Source of the DNA: Methanothermobacter sp. K4 | Lineage (GTDB): Archaea; Methanobacteriota; Methanobacteria; Methanobacteriales; Methanothermobacteraceae | Direction of reading: 5' to 3' | DNA length: 64,000 nt | Assembly (NCBI RefSeq): GCF_022014235.1 | Contig: NZ_JAKLTD010000001.1 | Span: forward strand, 122,831 to 186,830 | Part shown: one piece after another, positions 24,438 to 33,508 of the stretch | How positions within the stretch are numbered: the stretch's first letter is position 1 | How the letters are laid out: every line of letters starts with the position of its first letter | Made by a program: the position numbers and the translations under genes | Notes under the pieces: generated by a model | What the model was told of the DNA's origin: nothing | Database searches by the model: none | What the model saw: only the letters and a program-made list of their open reading frames with translations

Positions 24438-25781
24438 ATGAAAGAGAAAAGGCGATTATTCGGGACATCTGGTATAAGGGGCCGCTTCGGGGAGAAGGTA
24501 ACGCTTGAACTTGCAGTGGATGTTGGAAGGGCCCTTGCAACCCACCTGGGAGGGGGTAAGGTTGTTGTTGGCTACGACACGAGAACATCCAGCCAGCTCC
24601 TTGAAAGTGCCCTGATTGCAGGGATAATCGAGTGTGGCTGTGACGTCATCAGACTCGGAATGGTGCCAACGCCCCTTGTTGGTTATGCGGCTTCAAGGCT
24701 GGGTGCTGACGCCGGTGTGATGATAACCGCTTCCCACAACCCCGCACCCTACAATGGCATAAAGCTCTGGAACCCTGATGGAATGGCCTACAGCCCATCA
24801 CAGGAGCGCACAATAGAATCAATAATCTATTCTAGAGAATTCAAGAGGATGGGATGGGATGGTCTCGGCTCAGTGAAGGAAGCTGACCTCAGGGATGACT
24901 ATGCTGATGCCGTCGCTGGAATGGTCAGCATTGAAAGACCCCTCAAGGTTGTAATTGACTGTGGCTGCGGTGCAGCCTCCCACCTATCACCACTCATATT
25001 CAGGATGGCAGGATGCAGTGTTGTGACCCTAAATTCCCAGCCTGATGGGTTTTTCCCGGGCCGTGACCCTGAACCTGTCCCTGAGAACCTCTCTGAGCTC
25101 ATGGAGACTGTTAGATCAACCGGGGCTGATCTGGGGATAGCCCATGATGGCGATGCTGACAGGATGGTTGCGGTGGATGACAGGGGAAGGTTCGCAAGTT
25201 TCGATAAACTTCTGGCCCTCATGGCAAGGGAGATAGGGGGCAAGATCATCACGACCGTGGATGCATCCCTCTGTGTGGATGAATGCCTTGGAGACTGCGG
25301 CGAGGTCATAAGGACGCGGGTGGGTGATGTCCATGTGGCAAACTCCATCGCAGAGGAGGGCGCTGATTTCGGAGGAGAGCCATCAGGAACCTGGCTGCAC
25401 CCTGACTTCTGCATGTGCCCCGATGGAATACTCTCAGCCCTCAGGGTGGCAGAGCTCATCTCAAGAAAGGGCCCCCTTTCTGTGCTCCTGGATGAGGTGC
25501 CATCCTACCCCAATATAAGGGATAAGGTTCCATGCCCGGATGATAAAAAGGGACCTGTGATGAAGAAAGTGGCCTCTGAACTCAGCCGTGAGTTCACCGA
25601 CGCCAAAGAGATCAACACGATAGATGGTGTCCGTATATCAATGAAAGATGGAAGCTGGGTTCTTGTGAGGCCCTCGGGAACAGAACCCTATATAAGGATA
25701 ACCCTTGAGGGTAAAACCGACGAGGAGGCCCGTCAGATCCATGAGAAGACCCGTGCTTACCTTGAAAATATGATAGGGTGA
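24438..25781 (+). CDS. glmM: Phosphoglucosamine mutase-type phosphohexomutase (copy 1)
   Basis: A 447-residue alpha-D-phosphohexomutase. Phosphoserine loop ITASHNPAPYNG, metal loop HDGDADR, sugar loop GGEPSGTW and phosphate loop VRPSGTEP identify the family. The neighbouring GlmU-like gene suggests conversion of GlcN-6-P to GlcN-1-P for UDP-GlcNAc and pseudomurein synthesis. Bases 25011-25150 are nearly identical to the opposite-strand paralogue (30644-32017), although the proteins are otherwise diverged. Confidence 0.9.
   Translation: MKEKRRLFGTSGIRGRFGEKVTLELAVDVGRALATHLGGGKVVVGYDTRTSSQLLESALIAGIIECGCDVIRLGMVPTPLVGYAASRLGADAGVMITASHNPAPYNGIKLWNPDGMAYSPSQERTIESIIYSREFKRMGWDGLGSVKEADLRDDYADAVAGMVSIERPLKVVIDCGCGAASHLSPLIFRMAGCSVVTLNSQPDGFFPGRDPEPVPENLSELMETVRSTGADLGIAHDGDADRMVAVDDRGRFASFDKLLALMAREIGGKIITTVDASLCVDECLGDCGEVIRTRVGDVHVANSIAEEGADFGGEPSGTWLHPDFCMCPDGILSALRVAELISRKGPLSVLLDEVPSYPNIRDKVPCPDDKKGPVMKKVASELSREFTDAKEINTIDGVRISMKDGSWVLVRPSGTEPYIRITLEGKTDEEARQIHEKTRAYLENMIG
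25011..25150 (+). repeat. 140-bp patch near-identical to 31305-31444 (inverted copy)
   Basis: 135 of 140 bases match the reverse complement of 31305-31444. Both lie at the equivalent position of two phosphohexomutase genes, coding for GCSVVTLNSQPDGFF through IAHDG. Identity drops sharply at both ends. Confidence 0.92.
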
Positions 25782-25785
25782 TGAT

Positions 25786-27051
25786 ATGGAGGCTGTTGTC
25801 CTGACTGCTGGTGAGGGTACAAGAATGAGGCCGCTCACACTCACAAGGCCCAAGACAATGCTGCCGGTTGCAGGCAAACCCATGGTGGAGTACAGTGTTG
25901 ATGCCCTCAGAGATAACGGTGTCAGTGAGATAATCATGATAACCGGTTACCGTGAGGAGGTGGTGAGGTCCCACTTCGGCGACGGATCCGAATTTGGGGT
26001 TAATATAACCTACGTGAAACAGGATGAACGCCTTGGAACAGCCCATGCAATAGGTCAGGCCGCAGGTATGGTGAGTGATGAGTTCATAGTCCTGAACGGT
26101 GACATAATAACCGACCCCCAGCTTGTTGGTGATCTGATATCCGCCTACAGTGATATGAAACCCGAAACCCTGATGGTTCTCCGTGAGGTTCTCGACCCGA
26201 GTTCTTTTGGGGCTGTCAGGCTTGAGGGTGACCGTGTGCGGGAGATAATCGAAAAACCATCCCCTGATGTTGATGCGGGGAACCTCATAAATACTGGTAT
26301 ATATGTGTTCAGTCCAGCTGTCTTTGATTACATAGAACAGACACCCCTATCCCGCCGGGGGGAGTACGAGATAACAGATACCATAATGATGCAGGTGAGG
26401 GACGACCTCCCTGTAAGGGCCATAGTATCAGAGAGGGAGTGGATAGATGTTGGAAGGCCATGGGAGCTTCTGGATGCCAGTGAAAAACTTATGAAGGGCC
26501 TTGAAGGAGCCATCCTCGGAGATGTGGAGGATGGTGTGACCATCCATGGCCCAGTTGTGGTGGGCGATGGTAGCATTATAAGGTCAGGTACGTACATCCA
26601 GGGCCCTGTTTACATCGGGAAAGACTGTGATATAGGGCCCAACTGTTACCTGCGTGCCCATACATGTATAGGGAATAATGTGAGCATTGGTAACGCAGTT
26701 GAGATTAAGAATTCCATCATAATGGATGGTACCAACGTCAACCACCTCAGCTATGTGGGTGACTCTGTAATAGGTGCAGACTGCAACATAGCCGCCGGTA
26801 CCAATATAGCCAATCTGCGTTTTGATGATGGACCGGTACGTATGATGGTTAAGGAGGAGTCTGTGGACACAGGCCGCAGGAAGCTTGGAGCAGTTTTTGG
26901 TGATGGTGTGAAGACCGGTATAAACTCAAGCTTCAATCCAGGTGTCAAGGTTGGGAAGGGTTCCCGTATCGGTGCCGGCTGCGTCATATATGAGGATGTG
27001 CCATCTGATAAACTTGTGATACTCAAACAGGAGTACACTGTAAGGGACTGA
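25786..27051 (+). CDS. Bifunctional sugar-1-phosphate nucleotidylyltransferase/acetyltransferase (GlmU-like)
   Basis: A 421-residue two-domain protein. The nucleotidyltransferase domain (1-235) has LTAGEGTRMRPLTLTRPK, LNGDIITDP and EKP motifs. A left-handed beta-helix of hexapeptide repeats (about 250-400) ends in an acetyltransferase-like segment (GVKTGINSSFNPGVKVG). Archaeal homologues make UDP-GlcNAc or dTDP-sugars. Position directly after glmM favours the UDP-GlcNAc route. GTGATGAT lies ahead of the ATG. Confidence 0.9.
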   Translation: MEAVVLTAGEGTRMRPLTLTRPKTMLPVAGKPMVEYSVDALRDNGVSEIIMITGYREEVVRSHFGDGSEFGVNITYVKQDERLGTAHAIGQAAGMVSDEFIVLNGDIITDPQLVGDLISAYSDMKPETLMVLREVLDPSSFGAVRLEGDRVREIIEKPSPDVDAGNLINTGIYVFSPAVFDYIEQTPLSRRGEYEITDTIMMQVRDDLPVRAIVSEREWIDVGRPWELLDASEKLMKGLEGAILGDVEDGVTIHGPVVVGDGSIIRSGTYIQGPVYIGKDCDIGPNCYLRAHTCIGNNVSIGNAVEIKNSIIMDGTNVNHLSYVGDSVIGADCNIAAGTNIANLRFDDGPVRMMVKEESVDTGRRKLGAVFGDGVKTGINSSFNPGVKVGKGSRIGAGCVIYEDVPSDKLVILKQEYTVRD

Positions 27052-27052
27052 T

Positions 27053-27206
27053 GGGAGTGTTGATGTGCCTTACCGTGTATTTGAGGCTTAAAATCATTGG
27101 CACTGATAGGGGTGGTAACGCGGGCTTAGAAATTAAAGAATACTTAATATATCATTGACACTGATATTGAAGGGGTGTTAATGTGTCTTACCGTGTATTT
27201 GAAGGC
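27053..27206 (+). repeat. Imperfect duplication of the gamma-carbonic anhydrase initiation region with an 8-codon mini-ORF
   Basis: GGGAGTGTTGATGTGCCTTACCGTGTATTTGAGGC-type sequence (27053-27087) recurs about 119 bp later (27171-27206), where it is the real ribosome-binding site and start of the gamma-CA gene. In the upstream copy the frame reads GTG then PYRVFEA and TAA (27065-27091). A second pair, TCATTG(G/A)CACTGATA (near 27095 and 27152), is also duplicated. Confidence 0.8.
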
Positions 27207-27647
27207 GCCAGGATAATAGGGGACGTTGAGATAGGTGATGGCTCATCTGTATGGTATAACGCTGTTTTGAGGGGTGACATAGAACCAATAAGGGTCGGAT
27301 ACCGTTCCAATATTCAGGATAACTGTGTTGTCCATGCAAGCAGCGGCTACCCTGTGAAGGTGGGGGATTACGTCTCTGTTGGTCACGCCGCGGTTCTCCA
27401 TGGCTGCACCATACAGGATAACGTGCTGGTGGGCATGAATTCAACCATCCTCAACGGGGCCCTTGTGGCTGAAAATTCAATTGTCGGTGCAGGTGCAGTT
27501 GTTACCTCAGGTAAAAGTTTCCCGCCTGGAAGTCTCATCATGGGTGTTCCTGCAAGGGCTGTCAGGGAACTTAATGATGAGGAGATAGAATCCATAAGGG
27601 AGAATGCAGAGAGGTACTTCCACCTGGCGCAGGAATATGAAGACTGA
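27183..27647 (+). CDS. Gamma-class carbonic anhydrase-like hexapeptide protein
   Basis: A 154-residue left-handed beta-helix protein. The three zinc-ligand His positions of gamma-CA are conserved (H51 in CVVHAS, H68 and H73 in VGHAAVLHG), as are LRGD and NIQDN. It lacks the acidic loop of the Methanosarcina Cam enzyme, so it belongs to the CamH-like group, some of which are inactive or act on other substrates. GTG start at 27183 behind GGGGTG. A beta-class enzyme is also in the window (33509-34030). Confidence 0.83.
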   Translation: MSYRVFEGARIIGDVEIGDGSSVWYNAVLRGDIEPIRVGYRSNIQDNCVVHASSGYPVKVGDYVSVGHAAVLHGCTIQDNVLVGMNSTILNGALVAENSIVGAGAVVTSGKSFPPGSLIMGVPARAVRELNDEEIESIRENAERYFHLAQEYED

Positions 27648-27694
27648 AAACTGAAAGGGTCTGTAACTGTAAATATGAGTTGAAGAGTGATTCT

Positions 27695-28795
27695 ATGGTC
27701 AGAGTTCGTCCGTTAATTCATAAAATGGAGCCATATGTACCTGGAAGATCCATAAAGGAGATAGCAGAGAACTACGGTCTCAAAGAGAGTGATATAATCA
27801 AGCTGGGATCCAATGAGAACCCCATGGGTCCATCGCCAGCCGCGGTTAAGGCGATGTCAGAGGAACTCGAATCCGCTCACAGGTACCCTGAATCAAACCT
27901 TGAAGACCTCCATGAGGCCATAGCAGATTATGCAGGAGTGGATGGAAACCAGGTCATAGTGGGTGGTGACGGTGCAGATGAGATCATCGACGTCCTGGGT
28001 AGAACATTCATTGAGCCGGGCGATGCCTTCGTTGTCCCGATGCCATCATACATGTACTACGAATACACCCTCCAGGCACATGATGCAAGGCCAGTCCATG
28101 CACGGTGGGATGTTGAGGAGAACCGCCTTGACCTTGAATCTGTCCTTGATGCGATTGATGACTCAACCCGCCTGGTATTTTTATGCACACCCAACAACCC
28201 CACAGGCGGTCTTATAGATAAGAAGGATATAAAGGCTGTTGCAGAGTCCACAGACGCCCTTGTGGTTGTTGACGAAGCCTATTTTGAATTTGCAGGTGTC
28301 AACAATGTTGATCTCCTATCTGACCATGAGAACATCTTTATAATGAGGACCTTCTCGAAGGTAATGGGTCTTGCAGGGATGAGGATAGGTTACGGCCTTG
28401 GAAGCCCCGCGGTTATAGAGTACATGCACCGGGTTAAACCTGTATTCAGCCTCACAAGGCTATCCCATGCAGCGGCCCTTGCAACCCTCCGGGACAGGGA
28501 TTACATAGAAAAATCTGCGGAGTACTCCATAAAGAGCAGGGAATACCTGTATGGGGAACTTAAGAATTTTGAAAGCCTCCGGGTCTTTGAATCATATGCA
28601 AACTACATCCTCCTTGATGTGAGGGGTACGGGTAAAACCGCTGCTGAACTTGCAGAGGAGCTCCTCAGGAAGGGGATCATCGTGAGGGACTGCACCTCAT
28701 TTGCAGGTCTCGATGAGTACTGGATAAGGGTGAGTGTTGGAACCCTTGAGGAGGATAAACGGTTCCTTGAGGTTCTCGCTGAGATCATATCGTGA
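27695..28795 (+). CDS. hisC: Histidinol-phosphate aminotransferase
   Basis: A 366-residue fold-type I PLP aminotransferase, step of histidine biosynthesis. Motifs: [31 protein letters not shown] (Asp for the ring nitrogen), [16 protein letters not shown] (Schiff-base Lys). The ATG at 27695 follows AGAGTGATT; an in-frame TTG at 27680 lies in the ribosome-binding region. The radical-SAM gene follows at once. Other his genes are not in the window. Confidence 0.9.
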   Translation: MVRVRPLIHKMEPYVPGRSIKEIAENYGLKESDIIKLGSNENPMGPSPAAVKAMSEELESAHRYPESNLEDLHEAIADYAGVDGNQVIVGGDGADEIIDVLGRTFIEPGDAFVVPMPSYMYYEYTLQAHDARPVHARWDVEENRLDLESVLDAIDDSTRLVFLCTPNNPTGGLIDKKDIKAVAESTDALVVVDEAYFEFAGVNNVDLLSDHENIFIMRTFSKVMGLAGMRIGYGLGSPAVIEYMHRVKPVFSLTRLSHAAALATLRDRDYIEKSAEYSIKSREYLYGELKNFESLRVFESYANYILLDVRGTGKTAAELAEELLRKGIIVRDCTSFAGLDEYWIRVSVGTLEEDKRFLEVLAEIIS

Positions 28796-28800
28796 TTTCA

Positions 28801-29496
28801 ATGAAAATAGGTTCAATGGCAGTTTCAACCCTTGAATATCCAGGTAAGCTTTCCCTTGTGATATTCACAGCAGGGTGTAACTTCAGGTGCCCCTACTGCC
28901 ATAACCCCGAACTCATAGATGGGGGGGTGGAAGTTGATCTCTCAGATATCCTGGAGGACATGGAGAAATACTCCGAGTTTGTTGATGCCGTCGTGGTGAG
29001 TGGTGGTGAGCCCCTCCTCCAGGTGGACGATGTTGAGGTAGTACTACGGCACGCGCGTTCCCTCGGGCTCCATACAAAGCTTGACACCAATGGTTACTCC
29101 CCTGGGGCCCTCAGGAGGTTGCTACCCTTACTTGATTATGTTGCAGTGGATGTGAAGGCCCCCTTCCACCGTTACGGGGTGCTTGCCGGTGCGAGATGTG
29201 ATGGTGTGAGGGAGAGCCTCCGTCTTCTTGCCGACTCAGATGTCACGGTTGAATGCCGGACAACCTTTGTACCCGGCCTCATGGACGAGGAGGACCTCAG
29301 GATTATCGCAGAGTCCATAGACTGTGACCTCTATGTTATCCAGCAGTTCAGGAACAGGGTGGTCCTGGATGAAAAATTGAGGTCTCTGGAGCCTCCATCA
29401 CCACGCCTGCTCAGGGAACTTGCCCTGAAGATTAAAAAATATTTCCAGAAGGTTAAAATACGTACCGAGGAATTCGGAGAGGAAGAAATTCAATAA
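28801..29496 (+). CDS. Radical SAM activating enzyme (anaerobic RNR/pyruvate-formate-lyase activase type)
   Basis: A 231-residue radical SAM protein with C26-x3-C30-x2-C33 (CNFRCPYC) and VVSGGEPLLQ. It belongs to the short NrdG/PflA-like activase group that generates glycyl radicals. The name anaerobic ribonucleotide reductase-activating protein is customary for such archaeal proteins, but no nrdD is adjacent. The ATG at 28801 is preferred because CGTGATTT before it is the ribosome-binding site; that GTG (28792) is itself in frame. Confidence 0.83.
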   Translation: MKIGSMAVSTLEYPGKLSLVIFTAGCNFRCPYCHNPELIDGGVEVDLSDILEDMEKYSEFVDAVVVSGGEPLLQVDDVEVVLRHARSLGLHTKLDTNGYSPGALRRLLPLLDYVAVDVKAPFHRYGVLAGARCDGVRESLRLLADSDVTVECRTTFVPGLMDEEDLRIIAESIDCDLYVIQQFRNRVVLDEKLRSLEPPSPRLLRELALKIKKYFQKVKIRTEEFGEEEIQ

Positions 29497-29513
29497 TCGG
29501 GGGAGATAACAAA

Positions 29514-30647
29514 TTGCCCATACTATCATTCAGCAGCAGGGAGATTGACCTTGTAACAGGAAAAAGGACCATGACCATACGCAGGAAATGGAAGAGACCA
29601 CTCAGGGTGGGTGATCGTCTTCACTGTTACTGGAACCTTGTCTCCAAGGACCGTGAGAAGGTATTCGAGGCAGTGGTCACAGACGTTGAAACCGTCAGGT
29701 TCGGTGAGCTCAGGAAGAACGATGAACTGGCAAGGGAGGATGGATTCAGGGATGCCATGGAACTGGAGGAAGAATTCAAAAGGATGTATCAGGGTGATGT
29801 GGATGATGAAACCGAATTCCAGGTTATAAGGTTCAGAAAGCTTCCGGTGGAGGAATGGGAGGGTAAAAAGATCGATGAAAAAGCCATGATAACCAGAAGG
29901 GCCGACATACTCTTTGATTCAGGAAAATTCAATAAATCCCGCCTATGTTACACTGCGGCCCTCCGAATTGATCCTGACGATGTTTACGTGCTTAACAGGC
30001 TGGCAGACAATCTCACAAGGCTTGGGAGGTTCGATGAAGCCCTTGAAAACTACAGGAGAGCCATAAGAATAGAACCTGAAAATCCGTATATATGGAACAA
30101 CATGGCCATAGCCCTCCTGAATGCTGGTGACGTGGATGAGGCCCTTGAGGCCAGTTCAAGGGCCCTGAAGATAAGGTCCCATGATCCTGCCCTGCTTTAC
30201 TGGAGAGGTGTTATGCTTGAGGTGGCTGAAAAGCCGGTTGAAGCCCTTGAATTCTATGAGAAGGCAATTGAAAGGGACCCCCGGAATGCTGAGTTATGGA
30301 CCGCGAGGGGAAACCTGCTCTCAGAGCTTGGAAGGATGGAGGATGCCCTTGAATCCTACAACAATGCACTTGAACTGGCCCTTGAAGATGAACAGGACCC
30401 CAATCTCTGGAACCGTAAGGGTAACGCCCTTCTTGAGCTTGAAAGATTTGAAGAGGCCGTTGAATGCTACAGAAGGGCCATTGAAATGGATCCAGAGAAT
30501 GATGTCTACTGGACCAACCTTGGGGTTGCGCTCCTGGAACTTGAAAGATTTGAGGAGGCCCTGGATTCATTCAGCAGGGCCCTCCAGTTAAACCCTGAAA
30601 ATGAGGATGCAGAGATACTGCTGGAGGAGTGCCTTGAAAACCTTTAG
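29514..30647 (+). CDS. ASCH domain-TPR repeat fusion protein
   Basis: A 377-residue protein. Residues 1-115 resemble an ASCH domain (MPILSFSSREIDLVTGKRTMT, LRVGDRLHCYW, DGF), a PUA-related fold thought to bind RNA. Residues 120-377 form seven tetratricopeptide repeats of 34-37 residues. A TTG start at 29514 follows GGGGGAGAT. The combination suggests an RNA- or ribosome-associated adaptor; no specific function is known to me. Its stop overlaps, tail to tail, the stop of the second phosphohexomutase. Confidence 0.78.
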   Translation: MPILSFSSREIDLVTGKRTMTIRRKWKRPLRVGDRLHCYWNLVSKDREKVFEAVVTDVETVRFGELRKNDELAREDGFRDAMELEEEFKRMYQGDVDDETEFQVIRFRKLPVEEWEGKKIDEKAMITRRADILFDSGKFNKSRLCYTAALRIDPDDVYVLNRLADNLTRLGRFDEALENYRRAIRIEPENPYIWNNMAIALLNAGDVDEALEASSRALKIRSHDPALLYWRGVMLEVAEKPVEALEFYEKAIERDPRNAELWTARGNLLSELGRMEDALESYNNALELALEDEQDPNLWNRKGNALLELERFEEAVECYRRAIEMDPENDVYWTNLGVALLELERFEEALDSFSRALQLNPENEDAEILLEECLENL

Positions 30648-32017
30648 ACCTTCCCAAGTTTCTCAATGGCCTCTTCCACCAGGGATATTCCCCATTCAGC
30701 CATTTTAGTGGCGTTATCCTGGGTTTCTGACTCTGCAAAGCATCTGAATATTGGTTCTGTGCCTGATGGCCGTATTATAACCCAACCATCATCCCTGAAG
30801 ATTTTAACACCATCTGTTGTATCTATATCTCTCACCCCTGGTTCACTGGCCACCATTTCAGCCACCAGTTCCATGACATCACCCTTGATTTCATCGGGAC
30901 ATTTTACCTTCTTTTTCTCGGAGTAATATGATGGCAGCTCTGATACAAGTTCCGAGAGGGGCCTTCCTTCATGTGCCATTATCTCAAGGATCTTTGCGGC
31001 TGTAAGGGCAGCGTCCCTTCCATATACAAAATCAGGAAATATCAGGCCGCCGTTCTCCTCACCGCCAAAGAGACCGCCTGTTTCTTTAAGTTTTCTGGCT
31101 ACAAGTAGGTCCCCCACAGCGGTTGCGATCACCTCACCGTTGTTCTCATCTGCCACGTCGTATATTGCTGAGGATGTCGCAACTGTTGTAACTATTATTC
31201 CGCCACCGTTTTCCTGGAGCATCCTCTTCTCCACAAGGGCGAAGGTCCTATCACCGAGGACGAATTCACCCTTCTCATCTATACATATTGTTCTATCGGC
31301 GTCACCATCATGGGCTATCCCCAGATCAGCCCCTGTTGATCTGACGGTCTCCATGAGCTCAGATAGGTTCTCAGGGACAGGTTCAGGGTCACGGCCGGGG
31401 AAAAACCCATCAGGCTGGGAATTTAGGGTCACAACACTGCATCCCAGTTTCCTGAGGATGTATGGCATTGTGTAGGATCCAGCACCACAGCCACAGTCCA
31501 CAACCACCCTGAAGTTTCTCTTTCTGATGGCCTCCGCGTCGACCCTCCCTATAACCTCCTCCTGGTACTCATCTATTATGCCCTGATTGACTGTTAGATG
31601 GCCTATCTCATTCCATGGAGCCCTCTTAAATTTTTCCTGGAAGAAGATATCCTCTATTTCCTCCTCCATCCCATCAGGGATTCCTATACCGTCACCGTCA
31701 ACGAATTTTATGCCATTGTACTCTGGAGGGTTGTGGGAAGCGGTCACGATAACGCCCCCATCATAGTAGTTCCTCACCGCATACTGGACCGCAGGTGTTG
31801 GCAGTATCCCCAGGTCAACAACATCGCATCCGCTTGATAGAAGGCCTGATATAACTGCATTTTTTATCATGATCGTAGATGTTCGTGTATCCCCCCCAAC
31901 AGCGATTTTTCCATCTACAATGGAACCATATGCCGCTGCAAGTTTAGATGCGAATTCCGGAGTTAAAACCTCATTTGCAAGTCTCCTAACACCGAATGTA
32001 CCGAAGAGTCTCTTCAT
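30644..32017 (-). CDS. Phosphohexomutase (phosphoglucosamine/phosphomannomutase), copy 2
   Basis: A 457-residue alpha-D-phosphohexomutase with VTASHNPPEYNG, AHDGDADRT, GGEENGGLIF and IRPSGTEP. The sugar-binding loop GGEENGG differs from GGEPSGT of copy 1, so the substrate may differ (mannose or glucose phosphates versus GlcN-6-P). The centre of the gene carries a 140-bp patch almost identical to copy 1. Lies downstream of, and on the same strand as, a GT-C-like membrane protein. Confidence 0.88.
   Translation of the reverse strand: MKRLFGTFGVRRLANEVLTPEFASKLAAAYGSIVDGKIAVGGDTRTSTIMIKNAVISGLLSSGCDVVDLGILPTPAVQYAVRNYYDGGVIVTASHNPPEYNGIKFVDGDGIGIPDGMEEEIEDIFFQEKFKRAPWNEIGHLTVNQGIIDEYQEEVIGRVDAEAIRKRNFRVVVDCGCGAGSYTMPYILRKLGCSVVTLNSQPDGFFPGRDPEPVPENLSELMETVRSTGADLGIAHDGDADRTICIDEKGEFVLGDRTFALVEKRMLQENGGGIIVTTVATSSAIYDVADENNGEVIATAVGDLLVARKLKETGGLFGGEENGGLIFPDFVYGRDAALTAAKILEIMAHEGRPLSELVSELPSYYSEKKKVKCPDEIKGDVMELVAEMVASEPGVRDIDTTDGVKIFRDDGWVIIRPSGTEPIFRCFAESETQDNATKMAEWGISLVEEAIEKLGKV
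31305..31444 (-). repeat. 140-bp patch near-identical to 25011-25150 (inverted copy)
   Basis: Reverse complement matches 25011-25150 at 135 of 140 positions. Four of the five differences are at third codon positions or silent, so the protein segment is the same in both genes. Confidence 0.92.
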
Positions 32018-32055
32018 TTTTATACCTCATCTATGATTATTGATCGTAAGGGATC

Positions 32056-33462
32056 TTAATAAACTCCCACCCTATAAACCACAAAATCCATGTTTCTGTA
32101 GACCTCTCGTGAATAGGGGGGTGTTTTCCTGTTTTCAGTGTCAAGGATTATATAACCTACCCCGTCTATTTTGATATCATCCTCTGTATAATCAAGGGTG
32201 ATGGTGTATTTCCGGGCATCAATCGTCTCTTTAGAGCCAGGGGCATAGCCGCCTGCAGATACCGGTTGCCCTGCAATAGAAACGATTAACGGCTGAATAT
32301 GGTAATCAGACACAACAACGGTTTTATGGTCCCCATTATACTCAAACCACTGGGCGACTTCCAGTTCAGATTCAGAAACCTCCGGCTTCACGGTGCTTGC
32401 AATTCCATAGCCGCTGCACAGGGAGTAAACTGAGATGAACAGGACCATAACATAAACAGGCCATCTCCTATCAGCCATCCTCATTGAATTAAAGATGCTG
32501 GCCCCCATTGCTGCTGCAGGAAAGAGGGCGAAGTACAGTATCCTATCAGATAGGACCTTCAATCCCACAGTGTAACCGGCACTCAGAGCCAGAACAAATA
32601 TGAACCAGGTGGTCATCAGGATGTCTCTCCTCTCCCTTCTTTTAAGTGCGCAGATTAAGCCTGTCAGCGCAAGCACTATGAGCAATGCCCCGAAATGGTG
32701 CATGTAAGCTGCAATGGAAAGTGGGTCTGCTGGTGGTGGCCTGAAGAAAAACCCATATCTAATTAGAAGAGGCGCGTACCAGATCATCGCCAGCATAGCA
32801 CCTGTTAAGATAATCACCAGGAGATTTCCAGGTTTTATACTGTAACCGCAGATTCGGGAAGCCAGTGCCGATATTAACACCACTGAAAGGACCAGGGCTG
32901 CAGACAGGAGGTGTGTCAGCAGCAGCACTCCAAGGATAAGGCCCGTGAGGAGTGGATAAAGTTTAGAGTCATTTTCCATGGAAAGGTGATAACCATAAAC
33001 AAAAAAAGGCACGAATATCATGGCCATGGCCTCTGGAATGGGCATGATTATCCTTAAGAAGAATAGACTTGAAATTGAAAGCATTCCAGTCAGAAATCCT
33101 GTCAAAAATCCATAGAATCTTCCTGCAACATAAGAAAAGGACAGGATAATCAGAAATGCTATCACTGGCTGTATGAACCTTGACACAGTTAAAAAGTCAA
33201 GACCTGTGATTTTAACAAGGAGGATCAACATTATATGAAAAAGGGGTGGATAACATATGGGTCTCCCGTAAGGGGCACATGTAAGTGGATCCCAGAACAC
33301 GATGCCCCTCTCCATGTAAAGCATAGCATTATGTATGTGGTAGTAGATATCCCATGTAAGTGGGGTGCTGTACTTCAGGGACGGTACGAGTGCTAGGAGG
33401 AATGCGAAGACCGGAGGTAGGAGGATCAATATCTCACTGGCGTTCCTCTTGACAATCTCCAT
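32056..33462 (-). CDS. Polytopic membrane protein, GT-C glycosyltransferase-like
   Basis: A 468-residue protein with about ten to twelve hydrophobic segments in residues 8-390 and a soluble C-terminal tail. The first outside loop has an acidic TWDIYYHIHNAML motif, as in dolichol-phosphate-sugar-dependent GT-C transferases and oligosaccharyltransferases. Exact donor and acceptor unknown; S-layer or pseudomurein precursor glycosylation is plausible. The ATG at 33462 has GGGGGATAC before it. The frame stays open to 34017, but that part is antisense to the beta carbonic anhydrase and has no membrane character, so it is excluded. Confidence 0.72.
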   Translation of the reverse strand: MEIVKRNASEILILLPPVFAFLLALVPSLKYSTPLTWDIYYHIHNAMLYMERGIVFWDPLTCAPYGRPICYPPLFHIMLILLVKITGLDFLTVSRFIQPVIAFLIILSFSYVAGRFYGFLTGFLTGMLSISSLFFLRIIMPIPEAMAMIFVPFFVYGYHLSMENDSKLYPLLTGLILGVLLLTHLLSAALVLSVVLISALASRICGYSIKPGNLLVIILTGAMLAMIWYAPLLIRYGFFFRPPPADPLSIAAYMHHFGALLIVLALTGLICALKRRERRDILMTTWFIFVLALSAGYTVGLKVLSDRILYFALFPAAAMGASIFNSMRMADRRWPVYVMVLFISVYSLCSGYGIASTVKPEVSESELEVAQWFEYNGDHKTVVVSDYHIQPLIVSIAGQPVSAGGYAPGSKETIDARKYTITLDYTEDDIKIDGVGYIILDTENRKTPPYSREVYRNMDFVVYRVGVY

Positions 33463-33508
33463 ATGTATCCCCCGTATGTTTTTCATGGGTAGAATGAGGT
33501 TGGTTATC

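Noticed and set aside
30211..30570. Minus-strand 119-codon frame inside the TPR gene
   Set aside because: Gln/Pro/His-rich shadow of the TPR codons with no start signals.
33365..33508. Upstream extension of the beta carbonic anhydrase frame
   Set aside because: It runs antisense through the start of the divergent membrane-protein gene; the known enzyme N-terminus fits 33509.
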